From: Promethearchaeota archaeon
Lineage (GTDB): Archaea > Asgardarchaeota > Lokiarchaeia > Sigyniarchaeales > SOKP01
Direction of reading: 5' to 3'
DNA: 64,000 nucleotides
Assembly: GCA_019057865.1 (NCBI GenBank)
Contig: JAHLWP010000009.1
Location: 1-64,000 of the forward strand
Shown here: one piece after another, positions 7,914-16,786 of the stretch
How positions within the stretch are numbered: position 1 is the first letter of the stretch
Layout of the letters: every line of letters starts with the position of its first letter
Made by a program: the position numbers and the translations under genes
The notes under the pieces: model-generated
The model's input: only the letters and a program-made list of their open reading frames with translations
The model's database searches: none
What the model was told of the DNA's origin: nothing

Positions 7914-8066
7914 ATTATAAAAGAATTTCAAGATTGTATTGAAAATATTCAGAACAATAAAATAATTCCTCATATGACGCAAAATAAATTAAAAGACATT
8001 GAATTCGATGAGGAACTTTTTATTCAAGATGTATGTAAAAGTTTAAGAAAAAAATCTACTTCTTAA
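7914..8066 (+). CDS. Small hypothetical protein, apparent ATT start
   Basis: An open frame of 51 codons reads IIKEFQDCIENIQNNKIIPH and continues to KSTS and TAA. It has no ATG, GTG or TTG near its 5' end; the first ATG is 20 codons in. A clear GAGGTG lies 5 bases before the ATT at 7914 (8 before an ATA). The same arrangement occurs in four conserved genes here, which supports it as a real gene. No recognised family. Confidence 0.4.
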   Translation: MIKEFQDCIENIQNNKIIPHMTQNKLKDIEFDEELFIQDVCKSLRKKSTS

Positions 8067-8454
8067 ACAATGTCTTTTTAATATTTATTTGAAAAAATAA
8101 GTAACTTCGAAAAACACAATATAGTATTTTTATTGACCTTTCATGATATCCTCATATATTATATTAAAGCCCCTACAAGTAGACTTCCTTAGTATTAAGA
8201 TAGAATTTTCTATCTAATTTTTACATTTTCATCAAATTCTCTCCAAGAATTAGCAGCATTTAAGTCTAAAGGCTCTAGTTTTTGTAAATAGAATTTTTGT
8301 TAAGATAATTTATTTTATTAAAAATTAAATAAAGTTCTTAATAGAATTTATATAACCAAGGATTCTAGAATTTATAAAAGAAATCCTAAAATATATAAGA
8401 ATATAAAATGATATTTAGGAAATTAATATTAATTAAATTCAATATTAGATCAAA
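8067..8454. other. Gene-free stretch upstream of gapN-like gene
   Basis: About 390 AT-rich bases without a credible ORF. Near the end, AGGATTctagaatttataaaagaAATCCT (about 8359-8388) is a short inverted repeat enclosing a TATA-like tttataaaag. It may be the promoter and operator of the aldehyde dehydrogenase gene, but this is weak evidence. Confidence 0.35.
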
Positions 8455-9963
8455 ATGATAAATAATTTAGATTTTTCAATAATGAAAGATGGCAAGGATT
8501 ATAAATATTATTCAAATGGTAAATGGAGGAAATCAACTTCAGGAGATTTAATACAAGTCTATAATCCATATAATAATGAATTGATAGCAAATGTTCAAGC
8601 TTGTACAATGGAGGAAGCAGATAAGATTATCAAAGTAGCTCATGAAAATATTGATTGTTGGGAAGAATTTCCATTAAATAAACGGGCTGAAATTTTAAAT
8701 GAATCGGCAAATCTAATGATTAAATCGTCAGAGAAATTAGGACATTTATTAATGAGAGAAATAGGTAAACCACTTAATAGTGCAATTTCGGAAATTATTA
8801 GAACCGCAGAAATATTTAAAGCAACAGCAGAATCAAGTTTGCAAATTTCGGGTGAAACAATTATAGGTGATGCTTTTGAAGGTTATTCTAAAGAAAAGTT
8901 GTCAATAACTTATAGGGTACCTTTAGGAGTAGTTTTATGTATAGGCCCATTCAATTATCCATTTAATTTGACTGGATCGAAAATTGCCCCTGCTCTTATG
9001 GCCGGAAATTCTGTAGTCATGAAGCCTCCAAGTCAAGGTCCTTTAACTGCTCTTCATTTTGGAATAATTTTAGAAAAAGCTGGAGTACCACCTGGAGTAT
9101 TCAACATTATAACGGGGCGTGGCTCTGAAATTGGAGATTATTTAGTAAGTCATCCATTAATTGACATGATAAATTTTACAGGATCTTCAGAAACAGGAAA
9201 ATTTCTAGCAAAAATTGCTGGTATGAAGCCTCTATTACTTGAATTAGGAGGTAAAGATGCTGCAATTATCTTAGATGATGCAGATTTGGATATTACTGTA
9301 AAAGCAATCGTTTCAGGAGCTTTCTCTTTTAGCGGTCAACGTTGTACAGCCGTCAAGAGGGTTTTACCCATGCCGGGAATCGCAGATAAATTGATCGAAA
9401 AGGTAACAAAAGAAACCTTAAAATTAACAATTGGAGACCCTGCAAAAAACAATATTATTGGACCATTAATTAGTTCAAAACAATGTGATTATGTTCAAGG
9501 TTTAATAGATGATGCTCTTGAGAAGGGAGCAGTATTAAAGTGTGGAAATAAACGTGAAGGTAATATTATATGGCCAACAATCTTAGATAATGTTAATGTA
9601 GATATGAGAATTGCCTGGGAAGAACCCTTTGGTCCTGTTCTTCCGTTTATAAGAATAAATAGTGCAGAACAAGCAATTAAAATTTCAAATAAATCTGAAT
9701 ATGGTCTTCAGGGGATGATCTTTACAGAAAATATTGATTTAGCTTTCAATATCGCACAAGAATTAGAAGTAGGAACAATTCAGGTTAATGGGAAAAGTTC
9801 TCGAGGACCCGATCACTTTCCTTTCCTAGGAACAAAATCTTCAGGATTAGGAACTCAAGGGATAAAGTATGCTCTTGAATCCATGAGTAGACCTAAAGTA
9901 GTTGTTATGAATTTATCCGAAAAAGGAAAGCTTATAAAAGAATGCTTTGTACCTGAAAAGTAA
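8455..9963 (+). CDS. gapN: NADP-dependent non-phosphorylating glyceraldehyde-3-phosphate dehydrogenase-like aldehyde dehydrogenase
   Basis: 502-aa aldehyde dehydrogenase. FNYPFNLTGSKIAPALMAGN, KPPSQGPLTAL, NIITGRGSEIGDYLVSHP and SGQRCTAVKRVL are the segments I associate with the GapN subfamily, which oxidises glyceraldehyde 3-phosphate directly to 3-phosphoglycerate with NADP+. Catalytic residues are in place: Asn167, Glu263 (LELGG) and Cys297. EEPFGPVLP completes the cofactor site. It stands alone between intergenic regions. Substrate is inferred from subfamily motifs; a related semialdehyde substrate is possible. Confidence 0.8.
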   Translation: MINNLDFSIMKDGKDYKYYSNGKWRKSTSGDLIQVYNPYNNELIANVQACTMEEADKIIKVAHENIDCWEEFPLNKRAEILNESANLMIKSSEKLGHLLMREIGKPLNSAISEIIRTAEIFKATAESSLQISGETIIGDAFEGYSKEKLSITYRVPLGVVLCIGPFNYPFNLTGSKIAPALMAGNSVVMKPPSQGPLTALHFGIILEKAGVPPGVFNIITGRGSEIGDYLVSHPLIDMINFTGSSETGKFLAKIAGMKPLLLELGGKDAAIILDDADLDITVKAIVSGAFSFSGQRCTAVKRVLPMPGIADKLIEKVTKETLKLTIGDPAKNNIIGPLISSKQCDYVQGLIDDALEKGAVLKCGNKREGNIIWPTILDNVNVDMRIAWEEPFGPVLPFIRINSAEQAIKISNKSEYGLQGMIFTENIDLAFNIAQELEVGTIQVNGKSSRGPDHFPFLGTKSSGLGTQGIKYALESMSRPKVVVMNLSEKGKLIKECFVPEK

Positions 9964-10022
9964 TTTAGTCTCTCTAATCTCCAATTATTCATTTCATAAA
10001 GTTAATAAAAACATGTAAATAA

Positions 10023-10361
10023 TTATTCATTATATATTTCATTGATTTTTGCTCCCATTATAAAATCATTAAGATGGAGTCCTTTGATTGCGTGTGTATG
10101 GAGTTCTAACACGACTTTATCATAATATATGTAGAAATCTGGATGATGGCCCTCTTCTTCAGCAAGATCCGCGACTTTATTCACAAATTTCATAGCTTCC
10201 TTGAAATCTTTGAAGTAGAACTCCTTTTTAATTCGATGAATTCCTTCACTCATAAGTGACCATCCCTCTATTTCTTTAATATATTTATTTTCTTTTTTTT
10301 CAGTTAGAGGGGGTATCCCACCTTCACACGGCACACATTTATTTTTTAGTAAATCGGGAAT
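10023..10361 (-). CDS. Pterin-4a-carbinolamine dehydratase-like protein
   Basis: 112-aa PCD/DCoH-family protein that dehydrates 4a-hydroxytetrahydropterin. It shows LLKNKCVPCEGGIPPL, W(S)LM, KEFYFKDFKEAMKFV, then EEGHHPDFYIYYDKV and THAIKGL, including the active-site HHPD. The ORF track begins at an internal GTG (10334), which loses conserved residues PDLLKNKC. The frame is open upstream only to ATT at 10361, seven bases after GGTG, with a stop before it. I therefore place the start at ATT. Monocistronic. Confidence 0.85.
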   Translation of the reverse strand: MPDLLKNKCVPCEGGIPPLTEKKENKYIKEIEGWSLMSEGIHRIKKEFYFKDFKEAMKFVNKVADLAEEEGHHPDFYIYYDKVVLELHTHAIKGLHLNDFIMGAKINEIYNE

Positions 10362-10640
10362 AGTATTTCACCAAATCAAAATATCTTATAAGGTCAAAAC
10401 AATTTCAAACTTATAAATGCTCTTATAATGGAATAAAAACATTAATAAGGAATTAACTTATTGAACATAAAGAAATTAAAGAAATTTTGAAATCTTTCAA
10501 ATCTCCTTAAAATTAGCAAAGATAATCAATTTCAACAAATTAATTAACTTTATTTTTATAGATATTAGATTTTTAAACCCAAAGCGATTAATAATTACTG
10601 AAGGAATTATTTATCATAACTTTTAAAGTTTAATTCATGA

Positions 10641-11333
10641 ATGATTATGGAAAAAGTGAACGATATGAATGATCTTGAGAAAATTGTAAGGGATAGATTA
10701 ACTTGGGATGAGAGGATAGACGAATCTCAAATTGAAGTTTCTGTAAATGATGGTATTGCTATATTAAAGGGATGTGTTTCAACTTATCCTGAAAAAGTAT
10801 TAGCTGAAATTGAAACACAAATGGTGACTGAAATAAAATCGGTAGTTAATGATATTGAAGTAAAATTTCCTGGTTCCTATGAGATGCCATCGGATCAAGA
10901 TGTAAAGGAGGCTATGTTTTGTCTATTAGATGCAAATTCAGAGATAGATTCCAATGATGTTCAAGTATCCATTAATGATGGCAATGTTATTTTAGAGGGA
11001 ACTGTGAATTCATATTGGAAAAGCGAAAAGATCCGAAAAATGGCTTCTCAAATCTCTGGTGTTGTTTCAGTTAAGAATAAAATTTCAATCATACCTGAAG
11101 TAAAGATCTCTGATGAAGATATTACTAATCTTATAATTACATCAATGCAAAACTCTGTTCATATTGATGCTCAAAAGGTTAATGTGAAAGTTAAGGATGG
11201 CATTGTCACTTTATCCGGAACACTATCTTCAATGAATGAATATGACGCAGTTAAAAAAATCGTCGAATTCACTAAAGGAGTTATTGACATTAAAAATAAT
11301 TTGAAATGGGTCCTTAGGTATCAAACAACTTAA
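10641..11333 (+). CDS. Protein with three BON domains
   Basis: 230 aa built from three BON repeats (about 8-75, 83-150, 158-228), each with the alpha-beta pattern VxVxDGxxxLxGxVxSxxE (SVNDGIAILKGCV, SINDGNVILEGTV, KVKDGIVTLSGTL). No signal peptide or membrane helix, so probably cytoplasmic. BON domains bind phospholipid surfaces or ligands and often occur in stress proteins; the role here is unknown. The ATG at 10647 is an alternative start. Confidence 0.8.
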   Translation: MIMEKVNDMNDLEKIVRDRLTWDERIDESQIEVSVNDGIAILKGCVSTYPEKVLAEIETQMVTEIKSVVNDIEVKFPGSYEMPSDQDVKEAMFCLLDANSEIDSNDVQVSINDGNVILEGTVNSYWKSEKIRKMASQISGVVSVKNKISIIPEVKISDEDITNLIITSMQNSVHIDAQKVNVKVKDGIVTLSGTLSSMNEYDAVKKIVEFTKGVIDIKNNLKWVLRYQTT

Positions 11334-11634
11334 TTACCACTATAATTAACTTCTGACTTCAGTAATTTTGATAGAATAACTAAACTAATCTGGAAAGAAC
11401 TTTTAAAACTTTTTAATAAAAGTTAAAGAAGATCAATTGATGTATAATCAGCTTGGATAGATTTTGATATACCAAAAAAACCAGGTTTATGGATAAGTTA
11501 TATTATTAGTGGATTAGTAAGTAATTAAATGACATATTAAATTTATTTGAGATTACTCACAAAGGAGATTATTCGAGCTATTAATGAATCACATTCTGAA
11601 GATGTTTACCATATTGCAATTGCTATAATCAATT
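11334..11634. other. Gene-free stretch with possible gene fragments
   Basis: About 300 bases. Two short open stretches on the plus strand look protein-like but lack starts: WIDFDIPKKPGLWISYIISG ending at TAA near 11528, and KEIIRAINESHSEDVYHIAI reaching into the tail of the HEPN gene. I could not assign either. They may be debris of older genes at this toxin-antitoxin hotspot. Confidence 0.3.
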
Positions 11635-11973
11635 CTAATTATTTTCTGATATTTTTTCAATAACAGATTTTAATTCAGGTAATCTTTGTTTAATAGTCAT
11701 CCAGACTAATTTTAAATCAACTTCAGAATAAGCATGAATTAACTTATCTCTCATTCCCGCAATTTCTTTCCAGGGTATTTGCGAATGTTGATTTTTCATA
11801 TCTTCAGGAAGATTCTTAGTTGCTTCTCCAATTATTTCAAATTTTCGAATAACTGCACTCGAAGTTTTATCATCATTTTTAAATTCTTCAAAGGTCATTC
11901 CTTCTACAAAAATTTCTATGCTATTTATTGCTTCTCTAATATCATTTAAGTAAATTGTAAAATTTTTAGACAT
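11635..11973 (-). CDS. HEPN (DUF86/HepT-type) RNase toxin
   Basis: 112-aa all-helical HEPN-domain protein of the HepT/DUF86 type. The catalytic RX4HXY motif is present as MRDKLIHAYSEVD (R75, H80, Y82). It overlaps the upstream MNT gene by 8 bases, forming a HEPN/MNT toxin-antitoxin operon in which the nucleotidyltransferase is expected to neutralise the RNase by modification at the Tyr. A near-identical copy at 15944-16204 has lost this motif. Confidence 0.85.
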   Translation of the reverse strand: MSKNFTIYLNDIREAINSIEIFVEGMTFEEFKNDDKTSSAVIRKFEIIGEATKNLPEDMKNQHSQIPWKEIAGMRDKLIHAYSEVDLKLVWMTIKQRLPELKSVIEKISENN

Positions 11974-12262
11974 ATATTACCTCTTGAAGAATTTGTTCCC
12001 TTAATTCTTTTTTCAATGTAGGTTTTGATATCACATCAACCTTTCTATTAAAATGATCTTCTAAAAAGAGGGATAACCCAATATAATGGAATAAATCAGC
12101 ATCATCTTCAAATTCAATTAAAAAATCGATATCACTTGTCTCTTTTTGCTTATTATTTACATATGACCCGAATAATCCAATTTTTTTCACTTTATAATTT
12201 TTCTTAATTTCTGCTTTTAGTTTTTTAAGCATTTTGAGAATTTCTTCTTTGTCGTGTACCAT
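11966..12262 (-). CDS. Minimal nucleotidyltransferase (MNT) antitoxin
   Basis: 98 aa. IGLFGSYVNNKQKETSDIDFLIE contains the GS motif and the DxD metal site (D44, D46) of MntA-type nucleotidyltransferases. The partner HEPN gene overlaps its stop. A close copy, 98 aa with few differences, lies at 16197-16493. The upstream region shares about 90 bp with that of the next HEPN/MNT operon. Confidence 0.85.
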   Translation of the reverse strand: MVHDKEEILKMLKKLKAEIKKNYKVKKIGLFGSYVNNKQKETSDIDFLIEFEDDADLFHYIGLSLFLEDHFNRKVDVISKPTLKKELREQILQEVIYV

Positions 12263-12324
12263 TTTTATAACCTTTTTTAAAAACTCCTTTTCTCAAGAAA
12301 AGAATTCAAGAGCATAAATTAATA

Positions 12325-12412
12325 CTCTTTATAGAAATATTATCAATTAGAATTAATAAATAAAATGGAGATAATATTTATTGTTTTATTTGTTTGTGAG
12401 TCCTTAAAAATA
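12325..12412. repeat. Upstream-region direct repeat, copy 1
   Basis: aattaataaataaaatggagataatatttattgttttatttgtttgtgag recurs at 13379-13468 with few mismatches. Both copies sit just upstream of HEPN/MNT operons on the minus strand, suggesting the promoter region was duplicated with the operon or is a shared regulatory sequence. Further out, an aaaatggactcctaat..cttatattatctca segment (about 12449-12480) recurs near 21028-21058. Confidence 0.6.
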
Positions 12413-12518
12413 GAGGTTTGAAAATTAATTGTTTGATTTGAGTTTTCAAAAAATGGACTCCTAATATCTTATATTATCTCAGTTAAACATATTACATAAT
12501 TTTTTAAGTGCTCCAAAT

Positions 12519-12944
12519 TTATGATTGGAGATATTTTTTTCTTTGTTCTAATAATTCTATCTTCTCTTGAATACTCTTAAAACGATTGGATTCAATTCTG
12601 TGAATCATATCTTTCCAAATTGAACGGTAATGATAAAAATATTCTGATATTTCAAGAGGATTTCCAAAAACAACTTGATAGTTCTCAATGACCTCAATTT
12701 TTAAGCTTAATGATAGTAATTCAAAGATTTTTATGTCATAAGTCTCAGGGAATTCCCCCCAAAAATTTTTCCAAATTGATATATTTGATTCTTTATTTCT
12801 TTTTTGGGTAATAATTGCAATATCGATATCAGATTTATGAGGAATATAATAATCAGAAAGATAACTCCCATAAATTACTACCCAGTATTTATCCAGCTTT
12901 TTTAAATCTTTTTTAACTTTATTTAGATCATTAGAGTTTTTCAT
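12519..12944 (-). CDS. MNT-type nucleotidyltransferase with C-terminal extension
   Basis: 141 aa. VIYGSYLSDYYIPHKSDIDIAII shows the GS and DxD motifs (D39, D41). A helical C-terminal extension (about residues 80-141) is longer than in minimal MNT proteins. It overlaps the HEPN gene upstream by 14 bases. Expected role: antitoxin nucleotidyltransferase for the HEPN RNase. Confidence 0.8.
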   Translation of the reverse strand: MKNSNDLNKVKKDLKKLDKYWVVIYGSYLSDYYIPHKSDIDIAIITQKRNKESNISIWKNFWGEFPETYDIKIFELLSLSLKIEVIENYQVVFGNPLEISEYFYHYRSIWKDMIHRIESNRFKSIQEKIELLEQRKKYLQS

Positions 12945-13332
12945 TAATTACTTTCTCCACTTCCTTTACAAATTTTTTAAGAATATCCGCAAAATTATTT
13001 TTTTCTTGAATAATTCTTTCTTCTTCAATTTTATTATATCTATGTACCAGTACATTTCTTAAACCATTCAAACGGCGTAAATCTTTTAATAAATCCATCT
13101 GGAATATATTAAGGCTCTCTAACTCATCAATATTCGAATAATCGTCCCGAACTGTTATACCCAAATCTTTGCACAACATTGCAACTATATCCATTGCAGC
13201 ATCAATAGAAATTTGTAGGCGGTAGAATAATGCATCAATGTAAAAAATATTTTCTTCAATATTATCAGGTAATAAAGAAATCTTATCAATTATAAATTCT
13301 AGTTTTCGGCTATATTGATCCTTTCGTTTCAT
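12931..13332 (-). CDS. HEPN (DUF86/HepT-type) RNase toxin
   Basis: 133-aa HepT-like helical protein with the RX4HXY catalytic motif RNVLVHRYN (R92, H97, Y99). Here the toxin gene is first and the nucleotidyltransferase second, opposite to the 11.6-12.3 kb pair, so the two pairs are separate acquisitions despite the shared upstream repeat. Confidence 0.8.
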   Translation of the reverse strand: MKRKDQYSRKLEFIIDKISLLPDNIEENIFYIDALFYRLQISIDAAMDIVAMLCKDLGITVRDDYSNIDELESLNIFQMDLLKDLRRLNGLRNVLVHRYNKIEEERIIQEKNNFADILKKFVKEVEKVINEKL

Positions 13333-13378
13333 ATTAAATCATATAATCTGGAGATAAATTATGAATCATATAAATTCT

Positions 13379-13468
13379 AGCTCTTTATTGAATTATTATC
13401 TACAAGAATTAATAAATAAAATGGAGATAAGATTTATGGTTTTATTTGTTTGTGAGTACTTAAAAGTA
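13379..13468. repeat. Upstream-region direct repeat, copy 2
   Basis: Second copy of the 12325-12412 repeat (gaattaataaataaaatggagataagatttatgg), immediately upstream of the HEPN gene start. See copy 1. Confidence 0.6.
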
Positions 13469-13559
13469 TACTTTTGATAATTGAGATTTATTGTTATTTA
13501 AATTTTTACATTTAAGTATTTTACTTTAAAAAAAAGGGTCTAAAAGAGGTCCCAAAGAT

Positions 13560-13570
13560 AAAAAAAAAAA
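13560..13570 (-). terminator. Oligo-T terminator of the metalloprotease gene
   Basis: An 11-base A run on the plus strand (T run in the minus transcript) 19 bases after the protease stop codon, fitting archaeal oligo-T termination. No hairpin is needed or seen. Confidence 0.5.
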
Positions 13571-13588
13571 GAGATGATAAAATAATTA

Positions 13589-15658
13589 TTATCTTGTTAT
13601 TTCGTATGTGTAATCTGCAGGACCTACAGTAGGACTGACTATCACTATCAAATAACCATCCTCATGTATATAGCCACTCAAATCTAATGAACCAAACTCA
13701 TTAACATCATCAAGTGATAATTCAAATACATCATTGTAAGATGGAATTTCGTTAATGACAGTAACATCAACTATAGATACAACAAAGTCGGTTTCAGGTA
13801 GAGGAGGAGTGGTGAATACAACCATATCATCAGCGTTATCAATTAATACGTCATTAATTTTGATGTTATCCACCCACCAGCCTGGATTTTCTGTTCCCCA
13901 ATCTGTCATATATCTAAAGCTTAAACGAACTGTTTGTCCTGCATAACGGGTAAGATTAAAATGCATAGTATCCCAGCCAAATGACCCCGTTAATCCTGGT
14001 AAGTTCTCTACAATCGCAGGATATGCGTCAGGATCATGATCCATTGTTGTATACTCATTTTCTAATGATGTCCAGGTTTCTCCATTGTCATCAGATATTT
14101 GAACAAATCCATAATCCCAAAGTTCTTCAATGTCGTAATATGTTTCAAATGATAAAGTGGCAGTACCAGTAGGTACATTAATAACTGTGTTCATTGAAAG
14201 ATCCTTTTCTGGTCCGGCACTTGTAGAGTACCACTCAAGATCTCCGTCACCATCTTGATCTACTCTTGTCCATATAGGAGGATTTGCAACGTCATTGCCA
14301 TCAAAAATAAATTCTTGGCTCATTGATTCACTTAATCCACTTAACATAAAGTAATCTGTACCATAAGATCCTACTAAATAAACTTCGGTATTTTTATGTA
14401 ATATGGTTTTTGTTTGACCAAAATCGGCTCCTGTTTTTGGAGGAATCCATGGTCTCTTAACATCATAAACTCTAATTGGGTCTGCATCTTCACATCCTAA
14501 ATCAATCGTAAGATAGTTGTATTTTCCATTTCCAATTTCATTTGTATGTAGAAGATTTGCAAGTGTCCAATCATAAAAAACTTCTTCAAAGGATTCAGTG
14601 GCTCCAAAATTTTCAAGAGCATTGTTAATCCCTTCTATCCCTGGAATTCCTGTTTGAACAAAATACGAGATAAAGTCAACACCACCGTAATGATCACTTA
14701 AATATTTTGACCAAAGTAATCCTTGTCCATAATCAGCTAAGATATTAATATTCCCTTGATCTCCCCATACTGTTAATGAATTATCTGGAGTAGCTAGAAA
14801 ACTATTAATAGATCCCCAATCAATAGGGTATCCACATAATGGTTCTGCATACATTGAGCATCCTTCATTCATGAAAGTATCATCTTCTGGATTATAATCA
14901 TCATGAATGAGATGTTGATATTCGTGAGCCACAGTAGCTTCATAAAGGTTTGGTCTAGCAGCATCATCACCTACTCGGTTTTCCCAATCAGCACTATCAA
15001 TCGAAATGATATTCCTGTCAAATTGCCTTTCAAAATAGGACCAGTAGAATCCTACAATGTAATAAGGATAACTTCTAACATAATACGCCGTATCTCTAAT
15101 ATTGGAAACCAGGATTACTGTTCTTCCACTTTCATCTTCATATGTTCCTTCTGGAACCACTCCGTCTATTACTAGTTGAGAGTTGCTTCCATCATGAAAA
15201 TCAGGGACTCCAAAGTAATCATTACAAATTGGAGCTATATCATTCTCGAATTCTTCCAACATATAATTCACTTGTTCATCTGTTATTACTGGGACATCTC
15301 TACCATCTGGATAAGCCATATCGACTTGAACCCAAAGTTCTGCAACCATACCGATTGCTCTTAATTCAAAAGTATCAAAAAAAGACTCTCCATTATAATC
15401 GTCAAGTATCAACCAGTCCAATGGGTCACCAACTACATAGTAGTCAGATTGAGCCGTTTTTAATCTTGGTGTCATTTCTTTTTGAGAAAATGACCCTGTT
15501 ATGGGTAATTCTTTTGTTCTTAATTCAGGACCAATATCAATAGGGATTAAATCTATGGATTCTGTATTAGAAGCTAAGGTAAATCCAAATATGAGGCCTA
15601 TTGATATAGGGAGAATTAAAAGTATTAATATTGTTGAAATTTTAGTAGATTTTTTCAT
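13589..15658 (-). CDS. Secreted HEXXH metalloprotease (M6/InhA-like)
   Basis: 689-aa extracellular zinc protease. Residues 1-30 form a signal peptide (MKKSTKIS then a long Leu/Ile core). The zinc site is HEYQHLIHDD (245-249) with the third ligand Glu in MNEGCSMYAE about 20 residues later, a gluzincin/M6-like arrangement. A C-terminal beta-sandwich (about 440-610, with GYVQISDDNGETW-like and NPGWWVDNIKINDV segments) resembles the MAM/VEG-type module of immune inhibitor A proteins. A final Ig-like region follows. It stands alone and has higher GC than its neighbours. Probably degrades environmental protein. Confidence 0.75.
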   Translation of the reverse strand: MKKSTKISTILILLILPISIGLIFGFTLASNTESIDLIPIDIGPELRTKELPITGSFSQKEMTPRLKTAQSDYYVVGDPLDWLILDDYNGESFFDTFELRAIGMVAELWVQVDMAYPDGRDVPVITDEQVNYMLEEFENDIAPICNDYFGVPDFHDGSNSQLVIDGVVPEGTYEDESGRTVILVSNIRDTAYYVRSYPYYIVGFYWSYFERQFDRNIISIDSADWENRVGDDAARPNLYEATVAHEYQHLIHDDYNPEDDTFMNEGCSMYAEPLCGYPIDWGSINSFLATPDNSLTVWGDQGNINILADYGQGLLWSKYLSDHYGGVDFISYFVQTGIPGIEGINNALENFGATESFEEVFYDWTLANLLHTNEIGNGKYNYLTIDLGCEDADPIRVYDVKRPWIPPKTGADFGQTKTILHKNTEVYLVGSYGTDYFMLSGLSESMSQEFIFDGNDVANPPIWTRVDQDGDGDLEWYSTSAGPEKDLSMNTVINVPTGTATLSFETYYDIEELWDYGFVQISDDNGETWTSLENEYTTMDHDPDAYPAIVENLPGLTGSFGWDTMHFNLTRYAGQTVRLSFRYMTDWGTENPGWWVDNIKINDVLIDNADDMVVFTTPPLPETDFVVSIVDVTVINEIPSYNDVFELSLDDVNEFGSLDLSGYIHEDGYLIVIVSPTVGPADYTYEITR

Positions 15659-15943
15659 TTTTTTAACCTTTCAAAAATGTGTGGTTAAAAGAAATTCGAT
15701 TGAGATAAAAAGAAATGAGGTATATTTCTTCCCAATTGACAAAAGATTAAAAAATTAAAACCATATTTTTAATAGTCCTTTTTTCACTCCTATGATATTT
15801 AATTCGTTTTCCAAATATATGTATGGTTTCATGGGCTTTGAGGAGTCAAAAGCTGCAATTATTGGATCTATTACAAACGTTAATAATTAATTTAAAGAAA
15901 AAATCCTTGAAGTTTTTCGATTTCCGAATCAAAGTGATATTTT

Positions 15944-16204
15944 TTAAATTAAAAACCATTTTTTTTTATTGAATGAACCTAGCCGCGATATTGTTATATT
16001 TGGTTTTATTTGCGAATGTTGATTTTTCATATCTTCAGGAAGATTCTTAGTTGCTTCTCCAATTATTTCAAATTTTCGAATAACTGCACTCGAAGTTTTA
16101 TCATCATTTTTAAATTCTTCAAAGGTCATTCCTTCTACAAAAATTTCTATGCTATTTATTGCTTCTCTAATATCATTTAAGTAAATTGTAAAATTTTTAG
16201 ACAT
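15944..16204 (-). pseudogene. Truncated HEPN toxin copy, catalytic half missing
   Basis: The first 66 residues are identical to the HEPN protein at 11635-11973. From SQI onward it diverges into KPNITISRLGSFNKKKWFLI, losing the RX4HXY motif and the last helices. The nucleotide match with the first copy stops at tatttgcgaatg (about 16007). Almost certainly inactive as an RNase, though it could still bind its partner. Confidence 0.85.
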
Positions 16205-16533
16205 ATATTACCTCTTGAAGAATTTGTTCCCTTAATTCTTTTTTCAATGTAGGTTTTGATATCACATCAACCTTTCTATTAAAATGATCTTCTAAAAAGA
16301 GGGATAACCCAATATAATGGAATAAATCAGCATCATCTTCAAATTCAATTAAAAAATCGATATCACTTGTCTCTTTTTGCTTATTATTTACATATGAGCC
16401 GAATAATCCAATACTATTTACTTTATATTTTTTCTTGATTTCAGCCTTTAGTTTTTTAAGCATTTTGAGAATTTCTTCTTTACCCTTTACCATTTTTAAG
16501 ACCTTTTTTAAACAATCCTTTTCTCAAGAAATT
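16007..16533. repeat. Segmental duplicate of the 11.8-12.3 kb HEPN/MNT operon
   Basis: Near-identical to about 11781-12302, covering the 5' two-thirds of the HEPN gene, the whole MNT gene and the first 40 bases upstream. Differences are concentrated near the MNT start (KKYKVNSIGLF against KNYKVKKIGLF). High identity implies a recent duplication or gene conversion. Confidence 0.85.
16197..16493 (-). CDS. MNT antitoxin nucleotidyltransferase (duplicate)
   Basis: 98 aa, intact, with FGSYVNNKQKETSDIDFLIE as in the 11966-12262 copy. It overlaps the truncated HEPN gene by 8 bases. With its toxin broken it may act on the product of the intact copy or be an orphan in decay. Confidence 0.8.
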   Translation of the reverse strand: MVKGKEEILKMLKKLKAEIKKKYKVNSIGLFGSYVNNKQKETSDIDFLIEFEDDADLFHYIGLSLFLEDHFNRKVDVISKPTLKKELREQILQEVIYV

Positions 16534-16607
16534 CTTTTCTTTCATGGGAAAATTAAAAGAGCCAAAGGTTTTATTAGGATATTTGCTATTGATTGGGTCA
16601 ACTCAAA

Positions 16608-16775
16608 TTATTTTTTAGTTTTAAGTTTTTTTAAATATTGTACTGCTCGATATAAATGTAGTTCAAATAGCATTTCATCCTGCGGAAATTCTTCTTTTAA
16701 TTCTTTAATTAAATCTTCCTTTTGCTCCTTTGATAATTCCAAATCTTTTAAGAGCATTTCTATATCATATAACAT
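16608..16775 (-). CDS. Small antitoxin-like protein of PIN module
   Basis: 55 aa, too short for the ORF track: MLYDIEMLLKDLELSKEQKE followed by an acidic-basic helical region with EEFPQDEMLFELHLYRAVQY. GAGGTG lies 6 bases before the ATG. It starts 11 bp after the PIN toxin stop on the same strand. Short helical partners with an EEFPxDEMLFELH segment commonly accompany archaeal PIN toxins of this type. The function is inferred from context. Confidence 0.65.
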   Translation of the reverse strand: MLYDIEMLLKDLELSKEQKEDLIKELKEEFPQDEMLFELHLYRAVQYLKKLKTKK

Positions 16776-16786
16776 ATTATCCACCT

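Noticed and set aside
12403-12461. MITE-like inverted repeat (GAGTCC...TTTGAAAA...TTTTCAAA...GGACTC)
   Set aside because: The arms are short and do not align well between the outer and inner parts; without a target duplication I cannot support a mobile element.
13755-15758. Several plus-strand ORFs of 60-133 aa
   Set aside because: All antisense to the 689-aa metalloprotease, which has a signal peptide and HEXXH site.
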